DNA of 64,000 nt from Mercurialis annua (lineage: Eukaryota > Streptophyta > Magnoliopsida > Malpighiales > Euphorbiaceae): contig NC_065570.1 of assembly GCF_937616625.2 (NCBI RefSeq), positions 71,575,665 to 71,639,664 of the forward strand, read 5' to 3'. Position numbers and translations under genes: made by a program. The notes below the pieces were generated by a model, which ran no database searches, had not been told where the DNA came from, and was given only the letters and a program-made list of their open reading frames with translations. Positions 34,780 to 46,665 of this stretch are shown in pieces (positions within the stretch are counted from its first letter, which is position 1; each line of letters starts with the position of its first letter).

Positions 34780-37221
34780 TGTTTGTCTTTTGATTGATAG
34801 CTTGTACCCATTTCAAGTTTATTTGAAGGAAGAGAGGAACCCTGCAATTCTACAATCTTGCCATCTCTATCAATCATTTTTTTATGGTAAGAGTTCTTTT
34901 AGTTCTTGATTATTAACCTGTGCTAAGGAATTTAAGTTTCATATCCTATTATGTACAGTTTTGGAATTCGAGTAGTTTTGAACAGGGTCAGGGAGGATTT
35001 ATGTTATATGGTGTCTAAAATAAATCACAAGCTGTTCATTTCTCTTCTTTCTCATGACAGGACGAGATTGCTATCATAAGTGTATGTGTTCTACTGGAAA
35101 TTCTGTAGACAGTTTGATGATGATCACATTTTTAATTTGGTTACTTTCTCTTCGCTAAAATATTCATGAGTTCGGTAATGTCGGTTTACTCTTCTAGCTC
35201 TCTTCTCTAGGAATAATAAATATCTTCAGCCGCCAGTTGGCAGCAAACAATGCATTTGCTATGAGCGAGTAACTGAGTTTCTTATGTTGTGATATTCATA
35301 CTGTTTCTCCTTTAAACAATTGACGAAATTCATCAAATCATTTTAAAAGCTATATACATTTTTATGTCTTGACATGTGTTTAATACGGAAGTTATATAAT
35401 TAGATTGAGATCTAAAGTACTTGAGTTAAAATGCTGATGTGCTTTCTGCAGCATAATCCTGCTCATTTTTTTTTATAAGATCCATCTTATTGTAGTATGC
35501 ATGATGATAACACATTAATACATTATGCATTGCTATCAAATATCAATTTATGTTTATATCATGAGTTGTTTACATCCAAATACTAGGATTTGGATCAGTT
35601 GTTGCATTGAAAATGATAGTTGAGAGTTGTCATATTCATACCTTGTGTTCATCATTCATTTTCATCTAACAAGAATAAGGTGAAATTGTGAATGTCAGTT
35701 GTCATTTGCTCCCATCTCCCAGTTGGTTTGACGTGGATTATAGTGAGCACTTTGATAACAACTCGGATGGTGACAAACTTTAAAGGGGAAAGTACTTGGA
35801 TTTTTTTTATTTGCATAGGATACATCTAAAAGTAGAGGCAATTAATAAATTTTTTATATAAAATTTAATTATACTGTGACAAATAATCGATTACACATGA
35901 CAGGGGAAAGACTATATAGTATATACACTCCAATGGGGTGGGCAAAAAAAAAAACCCGATGAAACCTAAAACCGGAAAATGTTGTCAATAAATTTAGGTT
36001 TAAGTTTTAATTTTTAATGATTATGGTTAATGTTTTTAGGTTTAAGATTTAAAGTTTTAAGAACTGTGTTTTATCAAAATATGTAAAATATGTAAATTTG
36101 CATATTGTGATTAAGGATTTAATAAAATTATTGATCTAGTTTTTTAAAAAATTTAATTATATATCAAAATATGTAAATTTGTTTGCTTTTTTTAGATTTT
36201 ATAATAAAAAGCAATCTTTCTAATAATATGCTTTTAGTATTTTATTGATATTTAAAAATTAAAAATAGAAAAGAGATGCATAAAATTCTAAAATTACTTT
36301 TCACAAATTAGTATAATCAACTTATTCTTTTTTTTTTGTCTATAGTCCTGAATTTTAACAATAATAATAATAATAATAATAATGATAAATTATGGTGGAT
36401 AATATTGATAGAATTTTCATCATATTTTATTAAGTCTTATTCATATTTTTGGACAATTGTATTAATAATAAAACTTTAAAAAATGATAAATAAAATTATA
36501 ATCTTAAATAATAAGAGTAAGTTTAAAATTTGAATAAGAAATTATTATTAAAATTATAAAAGTGATATAAATTATTATATTCTGTTGCATCGCGCAAATA
36601 AAATACTAGTACTATATGATTAGAGATATTTTAGTGGGTAAACATCTACCTATTGTGTTTTTTTTCAACTGAGATAAATTTATTTAAGAAGATCAAAGTA
36701 CAAATATAAAAGAAATATAACAACAAGCAATTATATGGTCTTTCTCAGATATTATAATCTAATAAGATAATATGAAACAGTAATTTTTTTAGTAAAAGAT
36801 AGTAATCGGAAAAAAAATTAAGAACAAAATCTTGCTAAGGTGTCATCTTGGTGCGCAACAAAAAATAAAGTTCCGCTTGAACGGTGTTTTAACTTGATTC
36901 TCGATCGATTATATCGATAAACCGTTTTGATTCTTTAAGCTTCAAATCTTGTAGACATATTCTTCATTATGAATTAAAAGTTAGAAAACCATCAACAACT
37001 ATCGAATTAAATATTAAAAAAAAACATCTAAAATAAAATATCGAAAAAATCTTCAATATTTAAAGGTTCATGAATCATCATCTAAACAAGAAGTTTTTAA
37101 TATGTAAACCAAAAAAAAATTAAAATTTCTTTTTTGGATCATAGATACTTAACATGCAACTCAAAATATCTTGATAAACCAAGAATTTTCAAAAAGTGTC
37201 AAAAAATGAAAACACAAAAGC
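34780..37221. other. Intergenic region with a possible Helitron end
   Basis: No gene is seen. An ATA/AAT microsatellite lies at about 36359-36385. At 36585-36609 the sequence TTGCATCGCGCAAATAAAAT followed by ACTAG and a host T resembles a Helitron 3' end, but I could not find the matching 5' end. Confidence 0.45.
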
Positions 37222-38000
37222 ATACCATGTAGAGGTGGCCACGGTTCATAACCCGGCGGTTCCGGTTCAGAACCGTCGGGTCACGGTTCAAGAAAAAGTG
37301 GAACCGGCCCGGAACCGCCTAAAAGACGGTTCCATGACGGTTCGGAACCGGACGGTTCCGGTTCCGGTTTAAGACGGTTTAGATAAACAATTAAAAATTG
37401 AATTAAATTTTAATTATTAAAAAATATATTTTAACAATAAAATAACTGACGGAGATAGTATTATAAGAAAATAAAGAATTTGAAAAAAAAAAATTAGCAT
37501 ATTAACCAAAAATTTAATTAAAACAAAATATAACATATATTTTAGGGTTTTTTGTATGATATAGCACATACTTTAGCGTTTTTTTCGTTTTAAGCACATA
37601 CTTTAATTTGTTTCAACCGGTAGCACGAACTTTCAAATATTTTTATTTATTAGCCCAGACCTCATTTCCGGGCTGATTAATCCTACGTGGCACGCCGGAG
37701 GTCCATGTCATCTTCCAGCGTGCCTCCACCATACGACGTCGTTCCCTGCTCCCTCCAATACGCTCTGTATTTACTCAATACGGCGCCGTTTTTGTTAATT
37801 AAAACGGCGCCGTTTCACTCAAACCCAAATTCCCCCCTTTCTCCTCACTCCCGCCCGACCTAATTTCTATTTCCCTCTCAAATCCCTAATAAAACCCCTA
37901 ATTCCCCTCTGAAATCCCTAATTCTCCAAATCCCTAATTCCCCTCTGAAAAATCCCTAATTCATATCCTCCTACACTTGGTTTCTTGTTACCAAGTTTGA

Positions 38001-38821
38001 ATGACGAAGCATAATTACGAGACAAGTACCGGAAGCAGTGCCGTTTACTCTGAAGCAACGAGTTCAGAATTCAATGCCATTCCTCAGAAGCATTGCTGCC
38101 ATGACGTTGCTGCTTCTGTGTATACGGCATACACGAAAGGGAACCCTGGAAGGAGGTTTTACCGGTGCAAGTTTAGAGAGGTAAATTTTCTTATGACCTG
38201 CATTTGATAAAGTTTGTGTCTGCTCTTGGATTTGATAAATTTTGGGTTTGGTCTTGTAGTTGATAAAGTTTGGGATGGCTGTATGTTAGGGTTGTGACAT
38301 TTAGGTTGATAAATTTTGTTGTTTTGTCTAACTATTATGCATTTGATGGTTGTGTGAAGCATGATGACTGTAATTTCTTTGAGTGGATCGACCCAGAGGT
38401 AACTGGTCGTGAAAGAAAAGTTATGACCAAGTTAATTGATAAGAGGGATGCACTGGAAGAGGCATTGAAGGTGAAAACTGAGGCGGAGTCAAAGCTTAGA
38501 ATTGAGCTGCAAAGCAACACATGTAGGATGACTGCTTGTCGAGGACTTCTAGGTGTGATGAATCGGAAAGTGGAGGAAGCTGATCGTAAGAACCTTGAGC
38601 TGCAACAAACGGTGAATGAAATGGCTGAGATGAACTCCAGAGTTGGGAAGCAAGCTGATAAGCTTGGAGGCATCAAGGCTAAACTGTTACAGGACAAAAG
38701 GAGTCTACAGAAGAGAAATCAAGTGTTGATGAGGATCATTTGGTTCATAATTATGCTGCTTGTGATTGTTTCAGCGATTTCTTTCAATTATTGTCAGACT
38801 GTTCAGAAGCTGCTGGAGTAA
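38001..38821 (+). CDS. GRF zinc-finger, coiled-coil, membrane-anchored protein of the MULE
   Basis: Two exons (38001-38180, 38360-38821) join in phase to 213 residues. Residues 32-70 form a GRF-type zinc finger: HCCH, then GNPGRRFYRC, and across the splice site CNFFEWIDPE. A charged, heptad-like coiled coil follows (about 75-175), then a hydrophobic segment near the C-terminus (IIWFIIMLLVIVSAI, about 185-205) that should anchor it in a membrane. The start codon lies about 75 bp inside the inner edge of the left inverted repeat, which probably supplies the promoter. It faces the transposase gene tail to tail. GRF fingers bind single-stranded nucleic acid in several repair proteins; a helper role in transposition is inference. 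The acceptor, GTGAAG before CATGAT, is pyrimidine-poor but preserves the motif. Confidence 0.75.
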
Positions 38822-39371
38822 CCTTGATGGTTGTTAGTTTATAGTAATGTTATGTTGATGTTAATGTATTTTGGTTGTAGAATGCTGGTCCTTAAGTTGC
38901 TGTTAGAATGTTAATGTATTTTGGTTGTAGGATGGTTTATTCTGTTTATTATGCAACTTTATTAGGATGGTTTATTGCTGTTAGAATGTTCAAGTATTTT
39001 ATGCAACTTTATTATGAGTTTATGCAACTTTTGAGTTTATGCAACTTCAAATTCATACCATATATAAAGCATTGCAGATGCAAAATGGATACAAAACTGC
39101 ATAACCTAAATAGCATAACCTGTATTAGTAATAGAATGTATGTAACTAATGTAATTTACAAACTGTCATTCTATCAAAACCTGCTACAAGCAGGTGCAAA
39201 AAATGGGTCTAGCAGAACCAGCAACAATCAGGTTCCACAAAACTAACCTATAAACCTGCAACAAGCAGGTGCAAAAAACTGGCATTCCAGTTGCAAAATA
39301 ACTGTTCTAGCAGTTACAAAAAGCCTGCATAGCAGTTTCAAAAAGCCTATACAATTTCAACTAATCTAAGG
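38822..39371. repeat. Repetitive spacer between the two convergent MULE genes
   Basis: Contains imperfect short direct repeats (TTAATGTATTTTGGTTGTAG at about 38860 and 38911; TTTATGCAACTT units at about 38945-39045) and small hairpins such as CCTGCTACAAGCAGG and CCTGCAACAAGCAGG near 39180 and 39257. It probably forms both 3' untranslated regions. Confidence 0.6.
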
Positions 39372-42300
39372 CTAAGGCTTAGTTACACTAGCTTGAGAAC
39401 TGGAGGTCCCATAGTTTGGCACTCCTCCATTTCCAGTAGCCCTTCCACGTCCTCTGCCGCGTCCAAATCCTCCACGAGGTGGCTATAACAAATTACAAAG
39501 CAACACTATCAACACATTGTTTACTTATTAAATGGTTTTGCAAGTTAAATTATGAAAACCTTACCCTTGTGTAGATGTTGCCACCAGGTTCTGAATATAA
39601 CCTGGTAAAGCCACCATGTGTTGGAGCTGTGGCAGCCATATTTGGCTGAGTTGTGGTAGCCATTCTTGGCTGCTGGTATGGGGTGTGTGCAGTCATTCTG
39701 GTTCTTGCCTGAGATGAAGCTGGTGTACTTGCACTTCGAGTAAGCCTGCCTCCAGGAGCCTTTGCAGCAGGTCCCTTTGCAGCAGGTCCCTTTGCAGCAG
39801 GTCCCTTTGTAGCAGGACCCTTTGCAGCAGGTCTACCCCTCTTAGGTTTAGGTGCACCTGAAGATTCACCAGGTTGGGCTATAGGATGCTTTCTAGGTCT
39901 CCCTCTTGGAGCCTAACAAATACAGAACACACCAAATTAACATCAAAATATCATGATAAAACATAGCAAAACACACAGAATTTACAATTAAATAAACTCA
40001 CAGGGGGCTTGTCTGGTCTCCTAACTGCATTGTTATATTTTGCGAGACAAGTTCTTTTGTTATGCCCAACTTGATTGCAAATTTTACATGTCATTTGAAC
40101 ACCATGCCTGGTCATCTTGTCCATTTCCAATTCCTCAATTCCCCTTCTTCTTTTTTTCTTGGGCCTCCCTGGCATCTTCTTGAAAGGTGGGGGTAAAATA
40201 TTGTTACCAGTTGCTTCAGGCCACATTTTTCTCCCATTCAATGGTTGTAAAGCATACCTATAGGTTTCAATATATAATCCCACACTATAGCAGTTGTCCA
40301 CAAAATCTGCACAGTCTTTGTGCTGCCAGTGTATACTAGCACATGCATGGATACAGGGTATTCCAGAAATTTGCCAGGCCCTACATGCACATGTACCATT
40401 GTGCAGGTCCACCACAAATCCATCCTCCCCAATGCTAACCTCAAATGTGTCACCCACTGCTGGCTTGACAGAACACATCCTACTGTAATATTTAATTTCC
40501 TCTAACTTTTTTCTAATCCTAGGACAAATTGTATCAGTTACCCCACACATATGTGTCAGTTTAGTGTGAGTCCTCTCCATAAGATTAACCCTAATGTCCT
40601 CTAGCATGTCTATAATGTGCTTGACCCTAGCCCTAACAATGTACCCATTGAAGGTTTCACATATGTTATTGTCTATCATATCATTTTTACTATGCTCAGA
40701 AACATAAGCCTTACAGAATTTGGTGGGATCCCTTTGTATGAAGTCCAAATAGGCTGCCTCATTTTCATCCATCAGTTTTGTCAAAGCCAACTTCAAGCCA
40801 GCCTCATAAGTTTGTCTTGCTGCAATCCAAAATAATTTCTTCAATGCCTGACCCTTGAACTCTTTCTTCCAATTGCAGTACACATGTCTTGCACAGTTTC
40901 TGTGTTGGGCCAGGGGTGCCAGCTTTGCTATGGCATTGCAAAGGCCCTGTTAGACAAATATCCAAAACATGCCTAAAAATTAACCCATGTCAAAACATGC
41001 CAAAACATTAACTAACAGTTTATAAGCATTTAACATTAACAGTTTATAACTAACACACTAACAGTTTGCAATAAAATAGGGTTCATACCTTCTGTTGATC
41101 ACTTATAAAAGTCCAGCCTAGCCCATCCCCAAGATTTAGCTCCTCAAAAACAATGTTCATAAACCAAGTCCAAAAATGTTCATTCTCACTTTGAACTACT
41201 GCCCAAAACACAGGATACATCTGATCATTCCCATCTTTTGCAACTGCAGCTAATAGGGCCCCACCCAATTCTGTTTTCAAAAAACACCCATCAAAACCAA
41301 GCACCAACCTGCAACCTCTTTTGAACCCTTCTCTTAAAGCACTGAACCCAATAAAAAAACCCTCAAATGTACCATCAGCTTCATTAATCAAAAAATCAAA
41401 CCTGCCAGCTCTATCAACCCTCATTAACTCTGCCTTGTATGACCTCAATAGGGCATAATGTTCAGTAACTGAACCCTTTAACATTTTTGTAGCCTCATAC
41501 CTAGTTCTATAACATTTGGATTTTCCTGCATCAACTGCATACTTCTCCATCAAATCACCTGCCAATTCCTTTACATCCCAATTAGGATTTCTCCTAAATT
41601 TTGAGATAAATTCCTTTGCAATCCAATTAGATGTAGCAGCTCTATTCCTTGTTACTCTACTGCATGTGTGATTGGGTTGTAGCTTCCTAATAGCAAAAGT
41701 GTTTTCCTCCCTTATCAAGCTAGCATACAATCTCCATCTACATCCCTCATGACACACAGCCTCAAACTTATTGAAATTTCTCCTAACAATTTTCACATTA
41801 CGTCCATTTACAATTCCCCACTTCTGCACAGCCTCCTTTAATTGTTGGCAGCTTTCAAACCTCATGCCTACTACAAACTGCAAGGACTTATGATCACATC
41901 TAGGGTCATAGACCTTCCTCATCTTCCTTTGCAGTTTATCTACCTCATCCAAGTTCTCTTCCTCAGATGTGCCAAGAGAATTCACATCACACTCACTGTC
42001 TCCATAATCAGAAGCATACCCAGCCGCCTCATCTGCATTTTGAATTGGTACCTCAGCACTATGATCAACAGTTTGTCTACTGAAATTATCCAGACCAGAC
42101 ACTGCAACATGGTCATTGGATACTACATTTTTATTTTTCTGGTGGAGTAACCTTCTAGAGCATATGTATTCTTCGTCGTCTGACATCTCATCGTCGTCTA
42201 ATCCATCATCAGTTTCAGACCCATCAGGATAGTAGTCTGCATCTTCAACCTCATCCTCTTCAAGTTGTGCCAAGCCTGCCCTTGTATCTTCTCCAGTTCC

Positions 42301-43069
42301 AGCAATGGGTGCCTCCAAACCACCAACATCTTCATGTTCTTGATCATTCTGTTTCTGCTTCTCATTGCTTGTGGTTGCCTCAAATACACCTGATAATGAA
42401 GTGGCTGGTTCATTTTCAAATTCTACCCCTGCTCCACTAGCATTGTCAACCCCTGCTGCACTAGCTTTGTCAACCCCTGATCCACTAGCACCTAAATTGT
42501 CATCTACATTGTCTAACACTATGGAGTTTTGAGTAGGAAGATAGTCAGCCACTGCTTCACTCCCACCTGCATTGTCACAAGAATCCAGTTTCTGCCCTTC
42601 CACATACACATCTATTTTATCATTCCCAAGCATAACAAATTTCACCATCTCCAACACAGCTTTATCACAATCTAATGCTCTTAATCCACTTTTTAACGGC
42701 ATACCAGGGACTCGATATCTAATTTTACTGTCTTTAAACCCTAGTTTTTCAGCAAACTTTTGAATACATAAAAATTGAACCCTATCTGGACAGTAACCAT
42801 AATCTGCCTCTATTCTTCCCCCCATGTAAATCATATCACCACTGAAAGTATGAAAATCCCCATCATAATGATACCACATAGAAAACCCAGATTGCAATAT
42901 TCGTTGCTGCATACATATTTTGTTTATCAATTAAAATGTTTCTTACCCTATAGAATTCAACTAAAGCAAATAACAAAATCAAAAAACTTACCTCAACTAG
43001 AGATGGAGTGAGAGGACTTCCACCAGGAGGAACAAACACATGCACTGGATTCTTCTTGTTCTTTTTCAT
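39372..43069 (-). CDS. MuDR-type transposase
   Basis: Five exons (42992-43069, 41089-42906, 40002-40946, 39565-39912, 39372-39482) join without any stop into 1099 residues. Recognisable parts: an N-terminal plant MuDR domain; an acidic low-complexity linker; a FAR1/MuDR-like region near residues 370-440 (FVVGMRFESCQQLKEAVQKW); and the MULE catalytic core with Asp565 (GFDGCF), Asp629 (FISDQQKGL) and a candidate Glu729 (NNICETFNG), with a C-x-x-x-H motif (NCARH) between. A SWIM zinc finger follows (C818, C820, C830, H832), then a CCHC knuckle at about 919-932. The tail has four to five GPAAK repeats and an RGGFGRGRGRGR stretch. Transposases of this class cut and paste elements with 9-bp target duplications. 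Intactness suggests possible activity. Confidence 0.92.
39745..39835. repeat. Short in-frame tandem repeat in the transposase tail
   Basis: About five copies of a 15-bp unit, GCAGGTCCCTTTGCA on the + strand, encoding GPAAK on the minus strand, with one variant copy (GPATK). The lysine- and proline-rich product resembles a flexible DNA-binding tail. Confidence 0.8.
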
Positions 43070-43775
43070 AGCGATCGCAAATTAAGAGATCATGCAATGG
43101 AAAATCGTTTTAGGGATGATAACAATTTTAGGGATTTCAGAAGAGAATTGGGGATTTTAGGGATTTGAGAGGGAAAATAGGAATTAGGTCGGGCTGGTGA
43201 GGGAAAACGAGGGGAAAGGGGGAAATTTGGGTTTGAGTGAAACGGCGCCGTTTTAATTAACAAAAACGGCGCCGTATTGAGTAAATACGGAGCGTATTGG
43301 AGGGAGCAGGGAACGACGTCGTATGGTGGAGGCACGCTGGAAGATGACATGGACCTCCGGCGTGCCACGTAGGATTAATCAGCCCGGAAATGAGGTCTGG
43401 GCTAATAAATAAAAACATTTGAAAGTTCGTGCTACCGGTTGATACAAATTAAAGTATGTGCTTAAAACGAAAAAAACGCTAAAGTATGTGCTATATCATA
43501 CAAAAAACCCTATATTTTATTGTGAAAATAAAGATATTATATGATAAAGATATAATATGTATTTTAAATATATAATGTATATTTTTTATCAACGGGTTCG
43601 ACCCTTAAACCGCCGGTTCCGACCTGGAACCGCCGGTTCACGGTTCAACAAATCTGAAACCGGCCCGGAACCGCCCTTTGTACGGTTCCGGGCCGGTTTT
43701 AGTCCGGTTCCAGGTTTGACCGGTTCCGGACCGGTTCACGGGCTGACCCGGCCCATGGCCACCTCTAATACCATG

Positions 43776-45460
43776 CTCTATCTATGGAGTAATTATTTGA
43801 AATAAAAACAACATAAAAATGGAAATTAAAAAAAAGGTGGTGGAAGAGGTAATTTTTCGATTAAGAGACTAGAAACCCACCTTCTTTAGACTACATTTGT
43901 TGAGTTTTAGCTAAAGAGAAGATAGAGAGATTTTTAAAGAGAAAGAGCTCCCACGAACTAGTGTACTGTGGGTTCAATTGAATCTTAGAAAAAGCCTACC
44001 TATTGTGTTAAAAAATCTAACAACTGAAAAAAATTATTAGATAGACTCGGTTCATCACGTCATTCATGAACTGAACTAGAATGATTATAAGGTTGTAATT
44101 TGATTCATTTTAATGACCTATTATACAATAATTGACTGAAATTATGAATGACGTGGTGGACTAAATCTACTTAAAAAAATTCTCATTGAATATTTATTGG
44201 CTATACTTTATTTATGCTTCACCAATTATTAACTCAATTTTTTTTATTTAGGAGTTTTATAGAGGAAATCTCTATACCATAGCTGTTCAATCCAGCTTTT
44301 TCGTTACAAAATAAGCATTTTTTCGACTTGATCAAATCAAGCTAATAATCTTCTAATTACAGCTCAAAATAACACCATTGAATTAGTAATTCAAATTCAC
44401 AATTTTGTGTATGCTTTGTCTTTGGTTATGTAATAAGGGGAAATGGTATGGAGCTTGTAATTCATAATTATAAGAAAAAATTAAACTAGCGGTGTGAAAT
44501 TTTTTTAATTTTATTTTAGTGTTTGAATTTTATTTTATTTTAAATTATCATTTTAACTTTTTAAAAGTTCATCAAACGGGTCATTTTAATTTCGATTGTC
44601 GAACTATGAACAAGTGCAAATATAAATTTTAATTTTGCTGATATGATTTTCCTTTTTGATTTCACATACATAATTTTAATTTTATTTTGCACACTGGTGA
44701 TCTAAATATGATTAAAGATACTTAAAATTACTTGTTTGATGTATTTTAAAAATATGAAATAGTAATATAAAAGAAATCAAAATTCAAATACCAAAATAAT
44801 TAATTAAAAAAATTCCACCATGATGTTATTTTTTCTTATTTTAAAGTCTATTAAGATGAATCAACCTTAAATGAGATCTTTTGAGTTATTATTTTATAAT
44901 TTTTAGAGTTTGAGGTGTGCATGTTCATTTTTGTTAAGTTGAATTGTAACAACTAACAAATCAGTGATTAAGACTCGGTTAACAAATTCAAACTCTTCCT
45001 CTCATCGTTACATTAACAATCAAAATTTCCAACATAAGTAACTACGTGTAATAATTCCACTACCCTCCATTGATTCAATATTATTTTTTTCTAATTTTAA
45101 CTTATTGTCCCATTTCAAAAAACAAACAACAAAAATAATATCTTCGCGTGCCGTTGTACGTTGGTGACATAATTTCTCCGACCAACCCGTCTTTAATTGC
45201 CACGTTTCTTACTCGTGACCACAGATAACACCTAAAGTTAACACTAAACTCACCCTTCTCCATACCGCCTTGCAAACACGCGGCAATTTGTTTTGCCAAT
45301 CTCAACTAATCTGACCTCACGCGACTAAATGAGAGTGGGACTTTTGAAATACACTGTGTCTCAACTGGGACCCGTTCAAACGATTAAGAAGCAGAGGAAG
45401 GTCATCGAGTCATAATATCTTCACATGGCTCGTACGATCTCAAAAAGTGACCTCCTATAG
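43776..45460. other. Intergenic region
   Basis: AT-rich. I see no gene and no repeat with definable ends. Short open frames are featureless. Confidence 0.4.
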
Positions 45461-45468
45461 TTACGTTC

Positions 45469-45560
45469 CACGTGGTCATAAAATATCAAGCATCGGTATA
45501 TTCTCAACCTAAGCATTGGATCCGGACACGGACCCATCGGACACGTGGCGCTTTTATAAG
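45469..45560 (+). promoter_or_regulatory. Promoter with two G-box/ABRE elements
   Basis: CACGTGG at 45469-45475 and ACACGTGGCG at 45541-45550 are ABRE-type G-boxes; the second is directly followed by a TATA box, TTTATAAG, at 45553-45560. This points to bZIP, and possibly abscisic-acid or stress, control of the following gene, with a leader of about 290 bases. Confidence 0.55.
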
Positions 45561-45876
45561 GCCTGTGGTGTAAGCTGGAGTCACAAATAAATAAAATAAT
45601 TGTGAGAGATTTGGAGGGAGGGAAAAGAAAGGGAAAGAGAGAAGGTGTAGGCAAGTGAATTATTAGAGAAGTTTCAATCTGATTTTGTTTTTGCATAATA
45701 AATACAGGAGATTTGTTCATTTATTTGTGTTTTTTAAGTTTGTTTTTGTCAATTTTTTTTGGTTAATTTGCAGTAATATCTGCATCGTCTTCTCTCTTTC
45801 TTTCTCTCCTTCTCTTGGCCGGAGCCGGGGGGAGCAAACCGGAGAAATAAATTAGACAGTTCCGTGGGGTTATATA

Positions 45877-46665
45877 ATGGAGTGGTTGGATAAGGTGATG
45901 CATCCTATGCGAAGAGTGTGGAACGGCGTAGCTTTGCGTATCGGAATTCGCAAACGAGGTAAATCTTGTTTTCTCTAACCTTCCAGTGTCGTCGGAATCG
46001 TTCTCTTCATTGTTATGTTGCCGACTGTTGTGTGTGAAGTATTTGTTGTATGGTTGATTAATAGTATTTTTTTTAAGTGACATGATCATATTTTAATGCT
46101 TTTACAGTGTCCCCTGTCTCCATTTATTTGATTTTTTTTAAGATTAAGAATGCGACATAGGCAGTTCTGTTTCGAATTCTTAAGATATGCAGTAGGCCAT
46201 GTGTCGGTCTCTGGTCGCCGGCCGGTGACTGTTACAGGTTGTGAAATTGCTTACAAAGTTATAATCCCCGCCGGTTCTTATGGTAAATTTGAAACTATAG
46301 ATCCGTTCACTTTGGTCAAATTATGACAGCTGTTGGTTGATTGCAGTTATATTTAGGCCTAAAAACTATATAAATTACGAATTACAGCTAAACCTTTTAT
46401 TTTTTGCAATTTTGTCCTAATCTATCAGGTTTACTGCAATTATAGTTAATAATGAATCGACTTTCATTTGACAGGGCTGTTGAAGCTGAGATATGATGTT
46501 CACGCATGTGAATATGAGGATGTGCGTATAATGTGGGAGATGCTGAGACAGAACGAAACTAAAAATGGACGACGATCAGTAACCAACTTGAACCAGAAGA
46601 GATGCTTCTGGAATTGCTTCAGCTGGGCAAGGTCCACTCCGTATTTCGGCCGCAACTACTGTTAA
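45877..46665 (+). CDS. Small plant protein of unknown function
   Basis: Two exons (45877-45958 and 46475-46665) join in phase to 90 residues. The protein begins MEWLDKVMHPMRRVWNGVAL, a basic amphipathic segment, then GLLKLRYDVHACEYEDVRIM with the acidic stretch VRIMWEMLRQNE, and ends in a basic, aromatic and Cys-containing tail (CFWNCFSWARSTPYFGRNYC). I recognise it only as the kind of short conserved plant protein seen in several genomes; no domain name can be given. Clean splice sites, the upstream TATA box and the G-boxes make it a credible gene. It may be stress-induced, judged only by the promoter motifs. Confidence 0.7.

Larger units (their letters stand above)
37545..43510. mobile_element. 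Mutator-like element (MULE), apparently complete
   Basis: A 5966-bp element with terminal inverted repeats starting GGGTTTTTTGTATGATATAG, nearly identical for about 320 bp and recognisable for about 380 bp (37545-37925 and 43120-43510). The exact 9-bp duplication TATATTTTA lies at 37536-37544 and 43511-43519. The inverted repeats include ACGACGTCGT and AAACGGCGCCGTTTT-type palindromes. It contains two convergent genes: an uninterrupted transposase on the minus strand and a GRF zinc-finger gene on the plus strand. Exact target duplications, similar ends and open genes suggest a recent, possibly autonomous copy. Confidence 0.95.
37230..43767. mobile_element. hAT-type element interrupted by a Mutator-like element
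   Basis: The terminal inverted repeat TAGAGGTGGCCA[C/T]GG starts at 37230 and is mirrored at 43767. The exact 8-bp duplication ATACCATG lies at 37222-37229 and 43768-43775, as expected for hAT elements. Without the insert it is only 563 bp (37230-37544 plus 43520-43767), rich in CGGTTCCGG/CCGGAACCG words in both arms, and has no transposase. It was therefore a non-autonomous element, and the Mutator-like element landed inside it later. Confidence 0.9.

Noticed and set aside
36585..36610. Helitron 3' end as a full element
   Set aside because: Only the terminal TTGCATCGCGC...CTAG motif is visible; no matching 5' TC end could be assigned, so it is only noted in the intergenic entry.
38335..38697. 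120-codon minus-strand frame
   Set aside because: It is opposite the GRF coiled-coil exon and rich in Ser and Leu, as expected from complementing coiled-coil codons.
41842..42150. 102-codon plus-strand frame inside the transposase gene
   Set aside because: It lies opposite a long coding exon with good domain matches and has no recognisable features.
43090..43368. Pro/Ser-rich 92-codon minus-strand frame
   Set aside because: It lies in the right inverted repeat of the MULE, which also reads open in part at the left end; it is repeat sequence, and the transposase starts at 43069.
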